64,000 bases of DNA from Dipetalonema caudispina (GCA_013365325.1 JABVXV010000223.1:43478-107477); one strand, 5' to 3'; counted from the first letter of the stretch, positions 13,801 to 28,100 are shown. Made by a program: numbers and translations. Notes: generated by a model from the letters alone, not told the origin.

Positions 13801-14440
13801 TTATTTAATTAAACAATTCAACTAGAAGGAAATGACTTATTCTGCTTATATGCTATAATCTCGACTTAACCCAAATCACTCCTATATTTATTTTCCGGAT
13901 AATCAACTCTTCAGGTTCTTTTATATAAGCCTGAACTTTATCTTTTCACACCTATTTCTTTACTGAATGTACAAAGAAAATTTCTTTTTTTCCTAACAAT
14001 TCGAAGAATTGAAGTGGACAAAATTTGATGATTAAATTTTGGACCATTTATTATAGTGGAACAAATATTTTGAATTATACAATAAAAATGAAAATTGAAT
14101 TTGGAATAGTTGAATTTGGAATCTGAAGTACATTTACGTTTGCAAGAAAGCAACGAATGGAACAAAACAGACTAGCAATGACTTACTAAATTTATAAGTA
14201 AACAACTAAAGAAATAAGAAAATAAGCACCGAGTAATTTTAAATTCCAATAATGTCTGCTAAAAATACTTACTAATTCTTCCTACGACATAACATATAAT
14301 CGAAAAATATTTGAAGAAAAGCTAAAAATTTATAAAAAATACATCGAGTAATGGATTAGTTTAAAGAAGTATTTTAATAAATAAACAAATAAGTTAAAGC
14401 TAAATGAATAATTTCATCATTTTAATATGATTTGTTAATG
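10899..14440. other. Gene-poor AT-rich stretch
   Basis: Apart from the hairpin at 11.81 kb I see only A/T runs and unsupported short frames (for example 12700-12927 and 13938-14165 on the minus strand, both without family signals or good splice sites). Confidence 0.55.
11813..11852. other. Perfect 16-bp inverted repeat with 8-base loop
   Basis: The left arm at 11813-11828 (AAGATGATATGATAAA) is the exact reverse complement of the right arm at 11837-11852, with an 8-base spacer. Both strands could fold into a 16-bp hairpin. No pre-miRNA-sized stem is seen (arms too short), and no flanking target-site duplication or transposon ends were found. Confidence 0.9.
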
Positions 14441-14460
14441 CATCAGTACTGATAGGAAAT

Positions 14461-14555
14461 AACAACAACAACAACAACAACAATAACAACAACAATAACA
14501 ACAACAATAACAACAACAATAACAACAACAATAACAACAACAACAACAACAACAA
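14461..14555. repeat. (AAC/AAT) array with 12-bp higher-order period
   Basis: A CAA-type trinucleotide array in which every fourth unit is TAA over most of its length, so the real period is 12 bp (TAA CAA CAA CAA). This implies that a mutated block was later amplified. A second short (ATC)n array follows at 14641-14669. Confidence 0.9.
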
Positions 14556-14669
14556 TGGTAACAAACGAAAATGCGGGAAAAAAGCTAATCCCTAGATTGT
14601 TGAAAAGGTCAAGGAATTGAATTCATGAAATTGAATGGGATTATCATCATCATCATCATCATCATCATG

Positions 14670-17417
14670 TTGATATGGTGGTATAGGATAGTGAAGAAGG
14701 TAAGATTTGAAGAAGCACTCTTCATATGATTTGTGACTTTATGGCATTTGCGGGAAGGACAAAAAGGGAAGATGGATGAGAAATGGGACAGAAGAGAGGA
14801 AAATAGGATTGCTTTAGATTTTACTGAAAGCTCCGCCCGATTTTGTGGTCATTTATGTGGTCATTCATGACACTTTGCAAAATGATGTGCATAGATGTGT
14901 GAAGGAAGAGGAGATATTTTACAACTAATTTTGATTATTCAATCTTTTAATTTTGGAAAAGATTTTCGAAATATTAAGAAATCCTTGAAATTTATATACC
15001 ATGGTTGAAATGAAATGAATGAGGCATAGAGAAAAGAGTTTACTCGGGGGATTTGATGTTAAAGATAGAGATAAAATTTAAATATCGTAGAAAGAAAAAA
15101 GTAATTAATGCTATTAGAAATTGTTTTCTTTCAAGCAAAAAGTCATCTTTGGAATGTTAAATTAATTTTGATCTTTTTCCTCTTCTTCATACTTTCAAAT
15201 TTTATTGCTAATTTCTCTCTGTCTCTTTTTTTTTTTTTTTTCGTGCTGATTGAAAAAATGTTTAAAAGTAATATTTGTTATCAATGTAAATCATTAAATT
15301 AAAATGATTACAGAATTTAAATTATAGGAATTGTAAGTTGGTAATATAAAATAGGAAGAAATTATAAGTTGAAATATCATACGAAGGGAAATATTTGATG
15401 ATATTATGGCATGAGAAGAAAATATATTCGTTGAAAATTCAAGAAAGTGATTGAGAATGATCGAGAAAGTTTACACTTTAGTAAGGTACATGATTGAACT
15501 GCACTGTTTGAAAGGTAATTTAAAAAAAAACAAAACAAAAAATGGAACTTGCAACCAATTAATTAAAGTAACTTGATAAGAAGCAAAAAGTTGAAAATTC
15601 AAAGTTTTGCAAATTTTAAAAACTAAAATAGGAAATGAACACTTTCTACATTATCATTTAAAGAATATTTTACGCCTCATAAAATTATCCTATAGTTTTT
15701 TTTTTTTTTTCTCTTTTTTATTTTTTGAGGAGAAATTAAATATCGATCAAAAAATTATGAGAAAATCATAGCAAGATCATTATTATTGACTAAATTGCTA
15801 TTAATGATATTTCAAATAATTGGTTGAAATTTTCAAATAATATCCAAATTTTTCAACATGAAATAATTCAAAATGATAAATATATGGTAGCAACAGTGAG
15901 GAATTTTTTCCCGTTTTTTTTTTTTTTTTTTTTTTTTTGGTAAAAAATTTAAATATTAACAAGTAAAAGTGAAGGTTAGAAGCTAGAAAGAATGTTGAAT
16001 CATATATTGAAAATTAAACATTTGACAAAAAAAAAAAAAAGAATTTGATAACAGATACATACATAAAGAAAAGAGTCCCATCATCTTGCATATTTTATAA
16101 CCTATAATAAAAATACTTTTAAGATGAGATAAAAAAAGTACAATGAATCACTTTTTTTTTTGCCTTTTTTTTTATTGCAAGAATGTATGTTCTCGAGAAA
16201 ATCTCACTTCTTTTGCGAAATTCGCGCGATTCTATTGATTAAATAATTGGATAATTCGAGAGTAGATAAGCAAAAAGAAAATCGAAGTGTTACTAGCTGA
16301 ATTAATAAACTGATAGAGTGATATAAATGAATTTATTGTAAAAGTGAAATTCTATGAAAAATAATTGCAATTTAAAGTTGAACAAGCGATTCAATCTAAA
16401 AATTTACACTGAAATTGCGCGAAATTGGTAAATAATAATTCTTTATGAAATAGAAGATTTGATACCTGGAATCAAAGTTCAAACGAATGAAATTGAAATT
16501 CACGTCAAAATGCACGTAAAGAAGCAAATTTAAAATGATCGCAATCAAAATTCAGAAAAGACAAATTATCACTTTTTTCCCGAAACTATTATGAGCCAAT
16601 AATTTTAGATGCCAATATAATTTATAAAATGACAACTATAAAACTAAGAAAGTTTCATTTTCTCATAATTTTTGTTGAAAACCGGAAAAATATATTCAAA
16701 TAGGTCACTTTTTTTTTTTTTTTTTCATTTTTCATAATATAAACGGGAAGAAACTATTCAAAACGATTCATCTATGAGAAAATTAGAAGGAATTAGTGGA
16801 AATGCAATGAATTTGAGGAAGAAAAAAAGTATCATTTCAAGTAATCGTCAGAATCATTGAAAAGAGAAAATTGTCTGTTTAATTTGAATTGAATTAATAG
16901 GCGGAAAAAAGTGTTAAATTTCTATAAAATAAAAAAAAAAAAATATTTCATATCAAAACGATGTATCAATCAATAAAGTAGTAGTATAATGATGAATTAA
17001 AATATATAATGCACTGATCATCTACTTGATCAGATTTTTTTTTTTTTTTTGAAAATTGAAAGACAATGTAATGATATAAATTTTGTTTAGTTCGAAAATT
17101 AAGAAGTTTTTTTCTTTTTTTTTTTTTTAGAATTTAGACAAAATTTTTCAAAAGACATAAATTAGTCGGAATTGCGCAAGCTCTTTTGTTCTAGCTGCTA
17201 AATGATTAGTAGCAAGAACTATAATATCATTATTAAGATTGTTTTGGAAAAAAAAAAGTAAGCTAAAAATGGAGAAGATTAAAATTAGCTAAGCTAATTG
17301 AAAAGTTTATTTAGCAGAAAACAAATCGATTTGTTTTTACGTCATTTACGTGATTGAACATAGTTCATTGAATTATCATCATCCGTAAATAAATTTTCGT
17401 AATCAGCATATTTTTCT

Positions 17418-17450
<33 letters not shown>

Positions 17451-20400
17451 AAGGAGAACGAACGATCCGAATGAATGCATATATGTTTACATATGGTGAC
17501 AACCAACCTTTTGACAATGTTTACTTTTTGCATCAACACGGTAGCTCTTCCGTAACAGTCGAAATTTGACTTCGAAAAATTGAAAAATGACTTTCCGATG
17601 AAAGATTTAATGTGATGGAGAAGATATACTGTTTGATTTAAAAGAGAGGAAAACAAAAAAGAATGAGCAAAGGAATAGATGATAATGATAATGATAATAC
17701 TACAGTATATTATTATAGTTATAATGATAAATATTGAATGATTATATTCAAACATAATAGTTATGATGATTGTAAATGATAATGATAGCATAAGTGTAAG
17801 TATTAGAGGATCGATCATATATATGAGTATCAATTGCCACTGATAATGATAACGATTGATATTATTAGTGATTATTAGAGTAATATCATAGCTGTGACAA
17901 TGATACATGATCCGGCAAATTTCTTAAAAATTTCGTTTTATATGTGTATGTGTATGTGTGTGTGTGTAGAAGTGATAAATGTAAATCTGACGATAGTATC
18001 ATCATGTTAACAACGATAAATGTCACTCTTATCAGTCCTGTTATCAGTGATAGGTAGTTGATAAATGTTTAGTTGCTAATAAAAGAATGACTACTTGTTA
18101 TTTGCTAATATTTCCATGATCAGTATTAGATGAATAAAAGAAAAGGAAGGAAAACAAAACATTAAAATATCATCAAATTCTTAAAAAAAAAAGAAATCAT
18201 TTGTTTCTGAAAATGTTTCAATATATCTGATAAAATCGGGAAATAATCAGATCATCCGCTGATTAGATTATCGAAATGATTTGAAAAGCAAATATAGGTG
18301 AAAATATTTAAGTGAAACATGAATATATACACAAAAAAGAAAATGTTACTGAAAATTGAGATCATTTCATTAATTAGTTCTTAACTTTCCGAAAATTTCA
18401 TACGGTGAGAATTGTAATATCTAAAATAAGCTATCGTTTGACAATTAAAAGTTAATACTGTAAGCGTAAAAAAAAGTAAATACAATCATTCTAGTAAATG
18501 AATTTCAATAATTTAAAGCCAGTAATTTATTGATCGCATAAAGAAACTATCTAACGCACGTGGAATTAACGTGATATTTGCGTATCGATGAATTAATTAA
18601 GTAACAGTAGTACTATTTCTATTATATCGATAGATTAGATTATTTACTGTTGTTGCTACCTTTAAAATTGCTATGTCCCTAGAAGAGGAAGAAATATAAA
18701 ATCCAAATTTGTCAAAAATTTTTGAAATGAAATGAAAGAAAAGGAAGTAATAGGACCATATACCATCTTTTTTTTTCAAAAATAAAAAAAAAAAAAGGAG
18801 AAAAAATTGAAGGAAGGAAAAAATTGCACATTTTTATTGGAAAGAGTAGAAAATTATAGTATTTCACAATGAATAAATTGAAGTATTTGAAATGTTCCTT
18901 TCGTGCTTCTTACCATTCCATTCTTTAAAATCATTTCATCATTCTTTTCAAAAATTTGTTTGATCCGAAAATTTTATTTAAAAAAGTAAAAAGAAAAAAA
19001 AAAAATAGAATAGAATAAAATAATATATTATTTGCCAGTTGACAAATAACAACAATGTCAATGACAGCAAATTGCAATGATCTAATGTATAATTTGGATG
19101 ATTATTTGATGATTTTAATGGTTTACATAAATTTTACGGACAGATGTTATGTTTATCCGGCAATATCTAATTGCCTATCCGATACATTATGTACTTCTCA
19201 TCATTTTTTTTTTCCTTTTTTTTTTTCGGAAAATTAGAAAATAAACCGGATATTTGATGCCAATATGTCTGTTATTAGTGGTATCAATGAATTTCATATG
19301 AAACAATTATAACTTCAGTAATGTTAATTTTTGCGAGAAAAGAATGTTCATCAAAACAAAAATGTATTTTTAATCAACAGATTAATTAGTTAGAATTATC
19401 GATATAAAATTACTTTCCATGGTTTATTTGGAAAACCAGAAGATCGATTAATTGTGATATCGAAACTTGGAGAATAAAATGTGATCAATCATTGGAAGAT
19501 GATGAAAAATGCAAAATTGAGCAAAACTGGTGGAAATATACGGACAGGTTTTCTCGAATTATTTCACATATTAACATTTGCAAGTTATTGAAATTTGATT
19601 ATATAAACGAAAGATGGTGAAAAAACACTAATGAAATTATATGCAAATAGCAAAATAACAAATGGATGTAAAATTTTAGAAATAATTTTGTAGAATTAAT
19701 GAAAATATGTGTAAACAAACATAAAAAAAAGGAAATGATAATAAAATTGAATCATCCATCGTTTCCAACAAATAAAATAAAGCAAAATTAAATCTGTTGA
19801 TGAAACATGCGGATATACATATAAAGACAGTTATTGGAAATATATGGACAACAAAAAATGAATCAAAATGTGAATAGATGATGAAGAGAGAGAGAGAGAG
19901 AGAGAGTGAGAGAGAGAGTTGTAAAATATCCGATATAATCAATCTTACACAAATATAAAAATATTTCAATAAATTTTGGTATATTTTATTTGCTAATATC
20001 TGTCAACTATTTGTTACTATTTGTTCAAATGGAATGTAAAAAAAAAAGAAGAAAAAAGTTTCAATTTTAATTATAAAATTTCAATGTACTTTGAGAATTA
20101 TATACTTTTATAAATTTAATAGCATTATTAAATTAATCTTTTTGTTTTCCATTTATTCATTCTTTTCTGCATATTATATACATCGTAAAAATAAATTTTT
20201 CATTCTTTGTTTTGCTTTGTTCTCGTATATTTTATTGAATTAAATAAAGTAATTGAGTAAAATGTTTTAGGCAATTTATATTTTTAAACAAATATATTTG
20301 AAAGGAGAAAGAGAGGGAGAGGGAGAGAGAAAGGCCTGAAGAGATAAATAATTTCAAAAATTATTCAAATTATGAAAAAAGCATGTAATTGATAGCAAAT

Positions 20401-20660
20401 AAACTTTCGCTCAATTAGTCAGCCGGAATAACTTTATTTTACGTAACTTTACGTTTCGTCACGTACTTGTATCACATTCTTTTACTTAATCGTTTATCTA
20501 TGTTACTCAAAGTAATACGGTAGTAGTAGTAGTAATACAGCATAATATGATATTTGAAATGAATAAAGGAAAACTCAAAGCATAAAAAATTTACAGTATA
20601 ACTTTTCTTAATGATCGTATGATATCCGTTTTAAATTAAATACTGTATGATTTAATTCTG
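14670..20660. other. Gene-poor AT-rich stretch
   Basis: Contains many homopolymer tracts, a 29-base A run (17420-17448), a short TG-rich tract near 17945 and a GA microsatellite. An open frame at 19055-19237 on the plus strand contains several cysteines (NCND...DRCYVYP...NCLSDTLC) but has no clear splice context. Nothing else coding is supported. Confidence 0.5.
19882..19919. repeat. (GA)n microsatellite
   Basis: About 38 bases of AG/GA dinucleotide with one GT interruption. Related purine dinucleotide tracts occur near 20303, 21339 and 33265. Confidence 0.9.
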
Positions 20661-20663
20661 TAG

Positions 20664-20757
20664 CCATATGGTTACAGTATATTCTAAAACATGTGGTTTA
20701 ATAGCTAATGATTGTTATCATTGTAATATATCAGATAGTGTAAGGTGTAGATTAAAG
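20664..20757 (+). other. Candidate cysteine-rich internal exon
   Basis: A 94-base open stretch sits between an acceptor-like TTCTGTAG and a donor-like AAG/GTAATA, with less biased composition than its flanks. The frame encodes 31 codons with four cysteines in the pattern C-x6-C-x2-C-x7-C (TCGLIANDCYHCNISDSVRC), typical in spacing of small extracellular disulphide modules. The exon would start in phase 2 (one base completes a codon) and end in phase 0. I do not recognise the family and found no partner exon nearby, so a long-intron gene would be needed. Confidence 0.3.
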
Positions 20758-22453
20758 GTAATAAAGATGTCAAAAATTCAAGGAAAAACAAAAAGTGTCT
20801 TAATGAATGATGATTGTATGATAAGATCAATAAATCTTTCCTGTTTATCTTTCCATTTTTATCAATCATTCATCATATTATGGGATTTAAAAAAAAAAAA
20901 AAAGAAACAAAATTTTGTTTTTCTTTTTTTCTTTTTTTGTTTTGCATATATTTTTGATGGAATATTTTAGAAATAGCAATAGTTTCATTTAGCTATGAAA
21001 TTAAAAATGTTGCAAATATTTGCAAGAAAAAAAAAAACATTTAAAAATTGTTGCAAGAAAAGAAAAGAAGAAATTACGAAATTACACAATAAATCATTGC
21101 ATTTTTGTCTCTTATAGGCGAACACTTTTTTTTTTTTTTTTTTTTGTCTGATGAAATTTCCGATGAAATTTCCAAATAAAATAATGAGGAAAAACGAAAT
21201 GACGAATTAATGAAGGAGAAAGAAGAAAAAAAAAAAAAAGAAAAGAAAGGAATTATTTTTCTTTTTATTGAATCAGTTATAATTAATTTCTTTTCTTTTT
21301 TTCCACAAAAAAAAAACTTTTTAAGATAGATAATATCGGAGAGAGAGAGACAGAGAGAGGGAGAAAAAGAAAACAGAAAAAAGGACGAATAATTTTAATC
21401 TAACTGAAAACTTTTGTTTGGATAATCACAATAGGTGATCTTATTGGATTTACAAATAATCACGATGAAATTTTCATGGGTAATTAACTCTGTTTAGGTA
21501 AAAAAACAAATCAATCTTTCACATGTTTATCTTATGCAATGAATCCTGCTATTAGAAGAGTAAATTGTCATCGTACTAGCAATAATGATAGGTAGTTATC
21601 AGTGATTATTATCATCATTAATATATCCAACTATTTTCACATCATTACAGTTCATAAATCATTTTTTTGTCACTATCATCTTATTGCACTTTCTCCTCTT
21701 GCTATTTCTACGGTATCAGCAGGTCAACTAATCTACGACTAAATGGATATATCAGCGTATCGTAAGATACAAACAAATATAAACATTTTGATAAAACTCC
21801 TTAATTTGCATATTTGCTTGTTTGTTAATTTATTTATCACTTTGTTCTAATTCTACAAATTAACAATAAAAAATTTAACCAACTACTCATTCTCATGCAT
21901 AAGTGATGAAAAAAAAAAAAAAAAAGACGACAATTCATTACTATTAATAGTTTAAAAATAATTCAACAAATGAATGTCACTTTTGAAATTGTTTCAATAA
22001 ATTATTATTTCGATCTGCTAATCATTATACTAGTGCTAAAATCATTTAAAATTCGTTTTAATTTAAAATAATTTATGAATTTAATAATGCAGTTAAAAAA
22101 AAAAAAAAAAAAAATGTTTAAATTTAAATTCATTCAATAGAATAAATTTTTTTTTTTTTTTTTCACTTTTAGATTAATGATTTAAATTTAAGGTGAATAA
22201 AAGAATGCATTTGATATTTCAATACGAACAAAGAAATGATATGAATTTAGTTGCCGGCATATATGCATTTCTTCTTCTTCTTCTTTTTTTTACCTTTTTG
22301 TGTTTGTTCTACTAAAAAAAAAAGCAGGTGCTTAAGATATTTAAATTAGAAAGATGTACCATTCATTCATTTAAATAACGAATACATTAATCACATTCAT
22401 TGTTATTCTCTATTTTTGGGGGTATTTGCAATAAGTACCATTACTATTATCAT

Positions 22454-22486
<33 letters not shown>

Positions 22487-23804
22487 GTACCTTTAATGAT
22501 TACTGTTATCATTTGTTAAGAATGAGTAATCATTATATGCTAGGAATTAATTGTTAATGTCTAATTTGCAACAAACTATAGATTTGAAATTTGCTATGAA
22601 TCAGCTGATCAATATTCATTCATCGAATTATTTAAGATATACATGAATCATTGGTTAATGAATTGCAAAAATGTAAACCTAAAATAATTACATAAAAATA
22701 TGAAAAATTATATGGAATAGATACATTTTCTATAAATTTGCATATTTGCTATTCATCTAATCAAATATTTATAATTCCTTACAAAGATTAAATCGAATCA
22801 TAACAGATACAGAAATAATTTTTTGCATTTAGTATGTTGCATTTTTGAATTCGTTTCCGTAAATGTTTCCACCATCAAAATTTTACATTCTTAACTTCTG
22901 TTAATTATAAAATTAATGAAATAGTCATATAGATCAATCATATATGTCATATTAATGTTTTTCAACGAAAAAAAAAAGAAAATCTTAGAATGAAAACAAA
23001 TGAAAAAAAAAAAAAAAAACCCATTTACACCTTTTTCGCACCTTTCAACGATTCATTTAATTTACCATTTTGTATAAAACTGAATACATTGTGTGTCAAC
23101 TTCTATTGAGCCATATTTGTTGTAACCATATGGAAATAGCTTTGTTTGCATGTTAGGAATTCAAATGAGCGTAGAAAAATTGGAATTTGACACAATTTCA
23201 TCTAGAATTAAATCTATTGATTGCTTATTCATTTTCAATTTCATTTTTAACATTGCATTAAGTGAAATTAGAAATTACTAATGGATTATTTTGAATTTAA
23301 ATACTAGAAGGAAAAATCTTATTAAATCTTAAATTTTTAAATTTAAATTAATCAAATTTTATAAAATATTTAAAGTAGTTCTTTTTTCATCATCATTTTC
23401 ACGCTTATATGAATGAAAAATATTCTCATAGCAATTATCATCCTTTATTTTTTACTTATGAAAGGAGTAAAAACTATTTGACAATGGAAAAAGAAAGGAA
23501 GAGAGGAAAATATTTGTTGAAATTATACCTATAGGAGAAGAATTCAAAAGATGCATAAATAGGTAATATTTCGAGTTGATAGAGTAAAAGGCATCAATAA
23601 GTTATGTTAATTAGTAATGTAACAACATGCCGATATCTTCAAACAAAAAAAAAAAAAAAAATGAAACTTAAAATAAATAATTATCAAATTTTACAATTAA
23701 ATACTGAAATACTTTGTACAATAAGAGTTTACAAAAGAAAGAATTCAAAATTGATATCTCTTGCTTTATAAAACAATTTATAGAAGCCTAAAAAAAAAAA
23801 AAAA

Positions 23805-23979
23805 AAAGCATTTCCCCGACAAACTTCGATTTTCTGATAGGATATCCGTTCCTGAACTAATTATGGATGTGTATGACCGTGCCGATAACTTAAATTTAAT
23901 TCTTGTCAAATTTCAGACAAAATATAAAGCATTTATTGTAAAGCTTCCTTTGATTTTGAAAATAAAAATTTCAATTTAA
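23805..23979 (+). other. Open reading stretch directly after a poly(A) run
   Basis: Fifty-seven codons of mixed, gene-like composition (KHFPDKLRFSDRISVPEL... then DVYDRADNLNLILVKF) run to a TAA at 23977-23979. The frame is preceded immediately by an 18-base A run instead of a pyrimidine-rich acceptor, so a normal 3' terminal exon is hard to support. It may be a relic of a coding sequence, an exon with an unusual acceptor or a chance frame. I recognise no domain. Confidence 0.25.
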
Positions 23980-24872
23980 GAAAATACTTTCTTGCTATTA
24001 TGCAATTGTTATTAATTAATTTTATTTAATTAAAAAGCAAAAGTAAGACTTAATTTTGTATCAATTTGTCTTCTTCTGTCAATTTTTTGGATTTTGCAAG
24101 AATTCTTTTGAGTAGATAAGTCATACTGTAAACTTTCATTAGAGTATCACAATTTTGCAAGACTACTTGACGATTATTAATATTTCAATTTCGGAAAAGG
24201 GAAGTAATTTTTTTTTTTCTATATTTCCAACATTATATTAAATTCATTACTTTGCATCATTTTATACCTTTCTTTCCCATCCTCTCTCTCTCTCTCTCAC
24301 TCTTTCTTTCTTCCTAGTTTTCTTAACACATATTAATAAAATTTGAAAATTCAATAAAACTGCAAAAAGGAAAGAAAAATGTCATTTTCTGTAACAACAA
24401 TAATCCCTGATATATCTACTTCCTTTTTTTTTTTTTTTTTTTTTCAAAACCATCCATCCAAATTGGATGAAAATTGCTAATACTTTTTCCATTATCGTTT
24501 AATTATATCGATCTCGTCCATAAGATTTGTTAATGTTGAATTTGCATATTACCCATAAAGTTTGCTTCAAATAAATGATTTGCAGAAATGAAAAAATTTC
24601 AGCACTGCAAAATGTTATTTGAGAAATGTTGAAGATTGAATAAATTTAACCAAAATGGATGAATTAATAAATTAGAATAAATTAATTGTTAGTATAATTA
24701 AGAAAATAAAAGAATGATTTCTTGAAAAAAAGAAATTCAAAAGTACACCATTTAGTTTCATATTAAATATACCTAAATCTAAATTATATTACAAAAAAAT
24801 CCTAGTTGGAAGTAAAAGTACCTTTCAGGGAAATTATATATTATTTTAATGCAAGTAAAATTAGACTTTGAC

Positions 24873-25108
24873 CACGTACCGGATAGACGTATCACGTATC
24901 GAATACACATATCGAGTTACCACGTTTCGAATAAACGTATAGAGTTCTCACGGATCGAATAGAAGTGTCGAGTTATCAAGTATCGAATATACATATCGAG
25001 TTATCACGTATTGAATACACGTATAGAGTTATCACGTATCGGATAGACGTATCGAGTTATCACGTATCGACTACACATATCGAGTTATCACGTATCGAAA
25101 ATACAACG
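24873..25108. repeat. 28-bp tandem repeat, about eight copies, CpG-rich
   Basis: Head-to-tail copies of a 28-bp unit, consensus CACGTATCGAATACACGTAT followed by CGAGTTAT, start at 24873 (20-bp truncated copy), 24893, 24921, 24949, 24977, 25005, 25033 and 25061, with a partial copy from 25089. Copies differ by 2-6 bases. Each unit holds three or four CpG sites and repeated TATCGA/CGTATC words, a striking contrast with the surrounding sequence. Because 28 is not a multiple of 3, the overlapping plus-strand open frame (24965-25270) reads the repeat in shifting frames and is unlikely to be coding. Confidence 0.95.
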
Positions 25109-25109
25109 G

Positions 25110-28100
25110 TTTCTTGTTCTAAGTGTTTTCCCAAGTGTTTTTTTTTTCTTTTTAATTTTAACTCAAATTTTAAAACGTCTAATAGTAATTCAAGTCAAAA
25201 TTCGGTTTTCCCTGAAAAAAAAAATCTCAAACTGTGTTTGTACCAAAAACTCATTTTTTTTTCCTTATAAGTTCAATAAAATTTATTTTTCAATCATAAA
25301 CGCAACTGAATAAAAAAAATAAGGCTTATAAATTTTGAAATTTACAAAAGCAATACAATTTTGAGCTTTTCAAAAAATTCAAATCAATTATAACAAATAT
25401 ATTGTTATCCTCTACTCATCTGTTCATCCATTCCTATTAAGTTTATTGTTTAATCCTTAATTAAACATCTATTGTACTAAATCAAATTTGATCAAAATCA
25501 TTTACATCAATTAAAAATCTCAAAGAAATCTAAGCTAATATATGTAGTAGAGATTTAAAAGAAAAAAAAAAAAAAATTGATAAAATATTCTTCGACAGCA
25601 ATGCTAACAACAATGACAGGAGCAGTAATAATTATGAAAGGCCTGAATAGCTTTGGATAAGGAAAAATGATGAAATCATGCCTCAACAACCACAATTTTT
25701 TGCTATCCTAGTAAGCAGAAATATTTATTGAGATCGGTATTTACCACCATTATGTCCACAATTTTTTCTCTTCTCTCTTCTTCTTCTCTCTTCCCTTCTT
25801 TCTTCTCTATTTATTACTTTTCTCCCTTTGTTCATTCCATATTTACCTGTTTTATTTTTTATTTTTTCGTTTCCATCGTAAAAAAAGTTAAAGTAAATTA
25901 AATGTAATTTTTAAAGTAATAATTTATCGGATGACAAGTGAAATTAAAATGATGAATATTAGCAAATGTATTCATGATATATGCAAAGTATTCATTATTC
26001 ATTTATTTGATTTAATCGTTATACAAGGTAATTATTGATTAACAACTATAGTGAATAAGCGTAATTAATTAGGATTACGATTACTACAATTTGAAGAAAT
26101 TATGATCGCAACTATCAGATTATTGTAACTAGCTATAATCTAAATTATCTTATCTCCAATTAGCTGCAACTTATATATTCAATCGTGATTTTGATCAAAT
26201 ATTGCCTTAACCAATCAATTTATAAATTTATTTCAGATTTAAATTTTGTAAATTTCATTCGATACTTTTTAAATTATTTAAACAATACTCTTTCCACCAA
26301 ATTCAAAAGATATTAAGAGAAGTTATCGCAAAAAATAATAGCAATTTTGCTGCTAAAAAGAATTTCCATACGATATTAAATATCGAACTAAAATTTACAT
26401 TCAGTGGATTAATTAACAATTAGTTCACAATGTCCTTTATTCCTTTTATTCATATTTTCTATATTTAAATATATAATATCGATCAGATTTGATACTTCAA
26501 CTTCTAAACTGTTGCATTCTGTAGATGATATCGTAAGGCCTTCATCATCTTCTGCATGATATCAATTCATCATTTTAGGTGTGCTGAATTGAGAAGGTAA
26601 GCAGGTGATGAACATAAATCATACGGATTTCCTACATCATCTCTCAAAATTTCTACCGTAAGCAAAGCAAAACTTCATAGTTCAAGTAAACAAAGAAATT
26701 CTTCTTTTCATCATTTAACTACAATTCAATTTTCATGCAGAATTTGTCCATCCTTTAAAATTTTTTCAATGAAAAATTGATGGAAAGAATTGGAGAGGAA
26801 AAATTTTTTCATTAGTTTTGCTTGAAAAAATAAATAAATAAACTTAATTTTCAATCATAAATTGTTAAAGCTTTACAGTAACTTTATAAAAAAATTATTT
26901 TTTTCACATTCAAAAAAGTTCATGCAAAAAAAAAGTCAACTTTTAAGCATAACTCTTTAAATTTTTTACTATTCCTATTACATCAAATTTAAACGTCTTA
27001 TCGTCTTGATCTTTTTTTTTTTTTTTTTTTTACTTATTTATGTATAAAATATAACATTTTCATTTAGTTTCCCTTTACTTGAGCTAATTCAAATTTTAAA
27101 TATTAAATTCTATGATTAAAAGCTTTGAACTTAATTTGGAACGTCCAATTGACTAATTAATACATATGCTCAAATTTAATTATCTAGCAGTAAATTATTT
27201 CAATGAAAATACAGTAATCGATTCATTCATTTTGGTATAGTTTAAAATTCAGTTCAAACTGACGTATGACATTAAAGTATACGTGAACTGAATGACCTTT
27301 TGCTATGTACGAATAGATTAAATTATAAAACAGAGTGAAATATACATTTTATCATAATTATAAAAAAATTTTCATTTATTACTTTAACGGCAGCTATTAC
27401 GCTAAAAATTCATTGAGGTCAAATATGCAAGAATGATAGATGATAAGCTAAGAATGATTAGGTCATTTGAATGACCAAACAAACTTTATACAGTTGACAA
27501 CAAACACTTCGCTATATTTTTCAATATTAGCATTTTGCATTTGAGTTATTTTGCTTGACTTCAACAAACCAATTCATCCTATCGTTCATTTTTCCAATAA
27601 AAATAAAAAATGAAAAAGAAATAGGCAATGGAATGTAAGCTAAAAAAAAAAAGGAACGGACGAAACAAAAAAAAATGTATACCAAAAAAGTTAGCCAAAA
27701 ATACTGCCACAAAAAAAAAAAAAAAAAGATAGATAATTTAGTATTTTTCATTTAAACTAAAATTTCTGAAATTTAATGTAAACAATAAATATTCAAATGA
27801 TTATGTTTAATGTATATTGCATTTATATCTGATAGCACAATAATGCTAACTTTTTCATACCGTTTTTTTTCTTTTTTTTTTTATGTTGTAAAACATAAAA
27901 AAAATCTTATCAAATAATGATATAATTATGGATAGATTTATTTTAAAACAGAAAATAAAAAAAAAAAAAAAGAAATGAATAAATATACTAAAAAAGGGAA
28001 ATCCATTTCCGTATTTCTCAAGAGTTTAATATAATCATTCATCTAAAAAAAAAAAAAAAATAAAAAAAAACAATATGCATACGCTTTTTATCAGACAAAA

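Noticed and set aside
17342..17908. 188-codon minus-strand frame, the longest in the window
   Set aside because: It is made largely of TAT/ATT/CAT repeats and a poly-F run from a T homopolymer, with no splice sites or domain. Length here comes from low complexity.
24965..25270. 101-codon plus-strand frame with an apparent peptide repeat
   Set aside because: The DNA repeat is 28 bp, not a multiple of three, so each unit is read in a different frame; the rest is A/T-run sequence.
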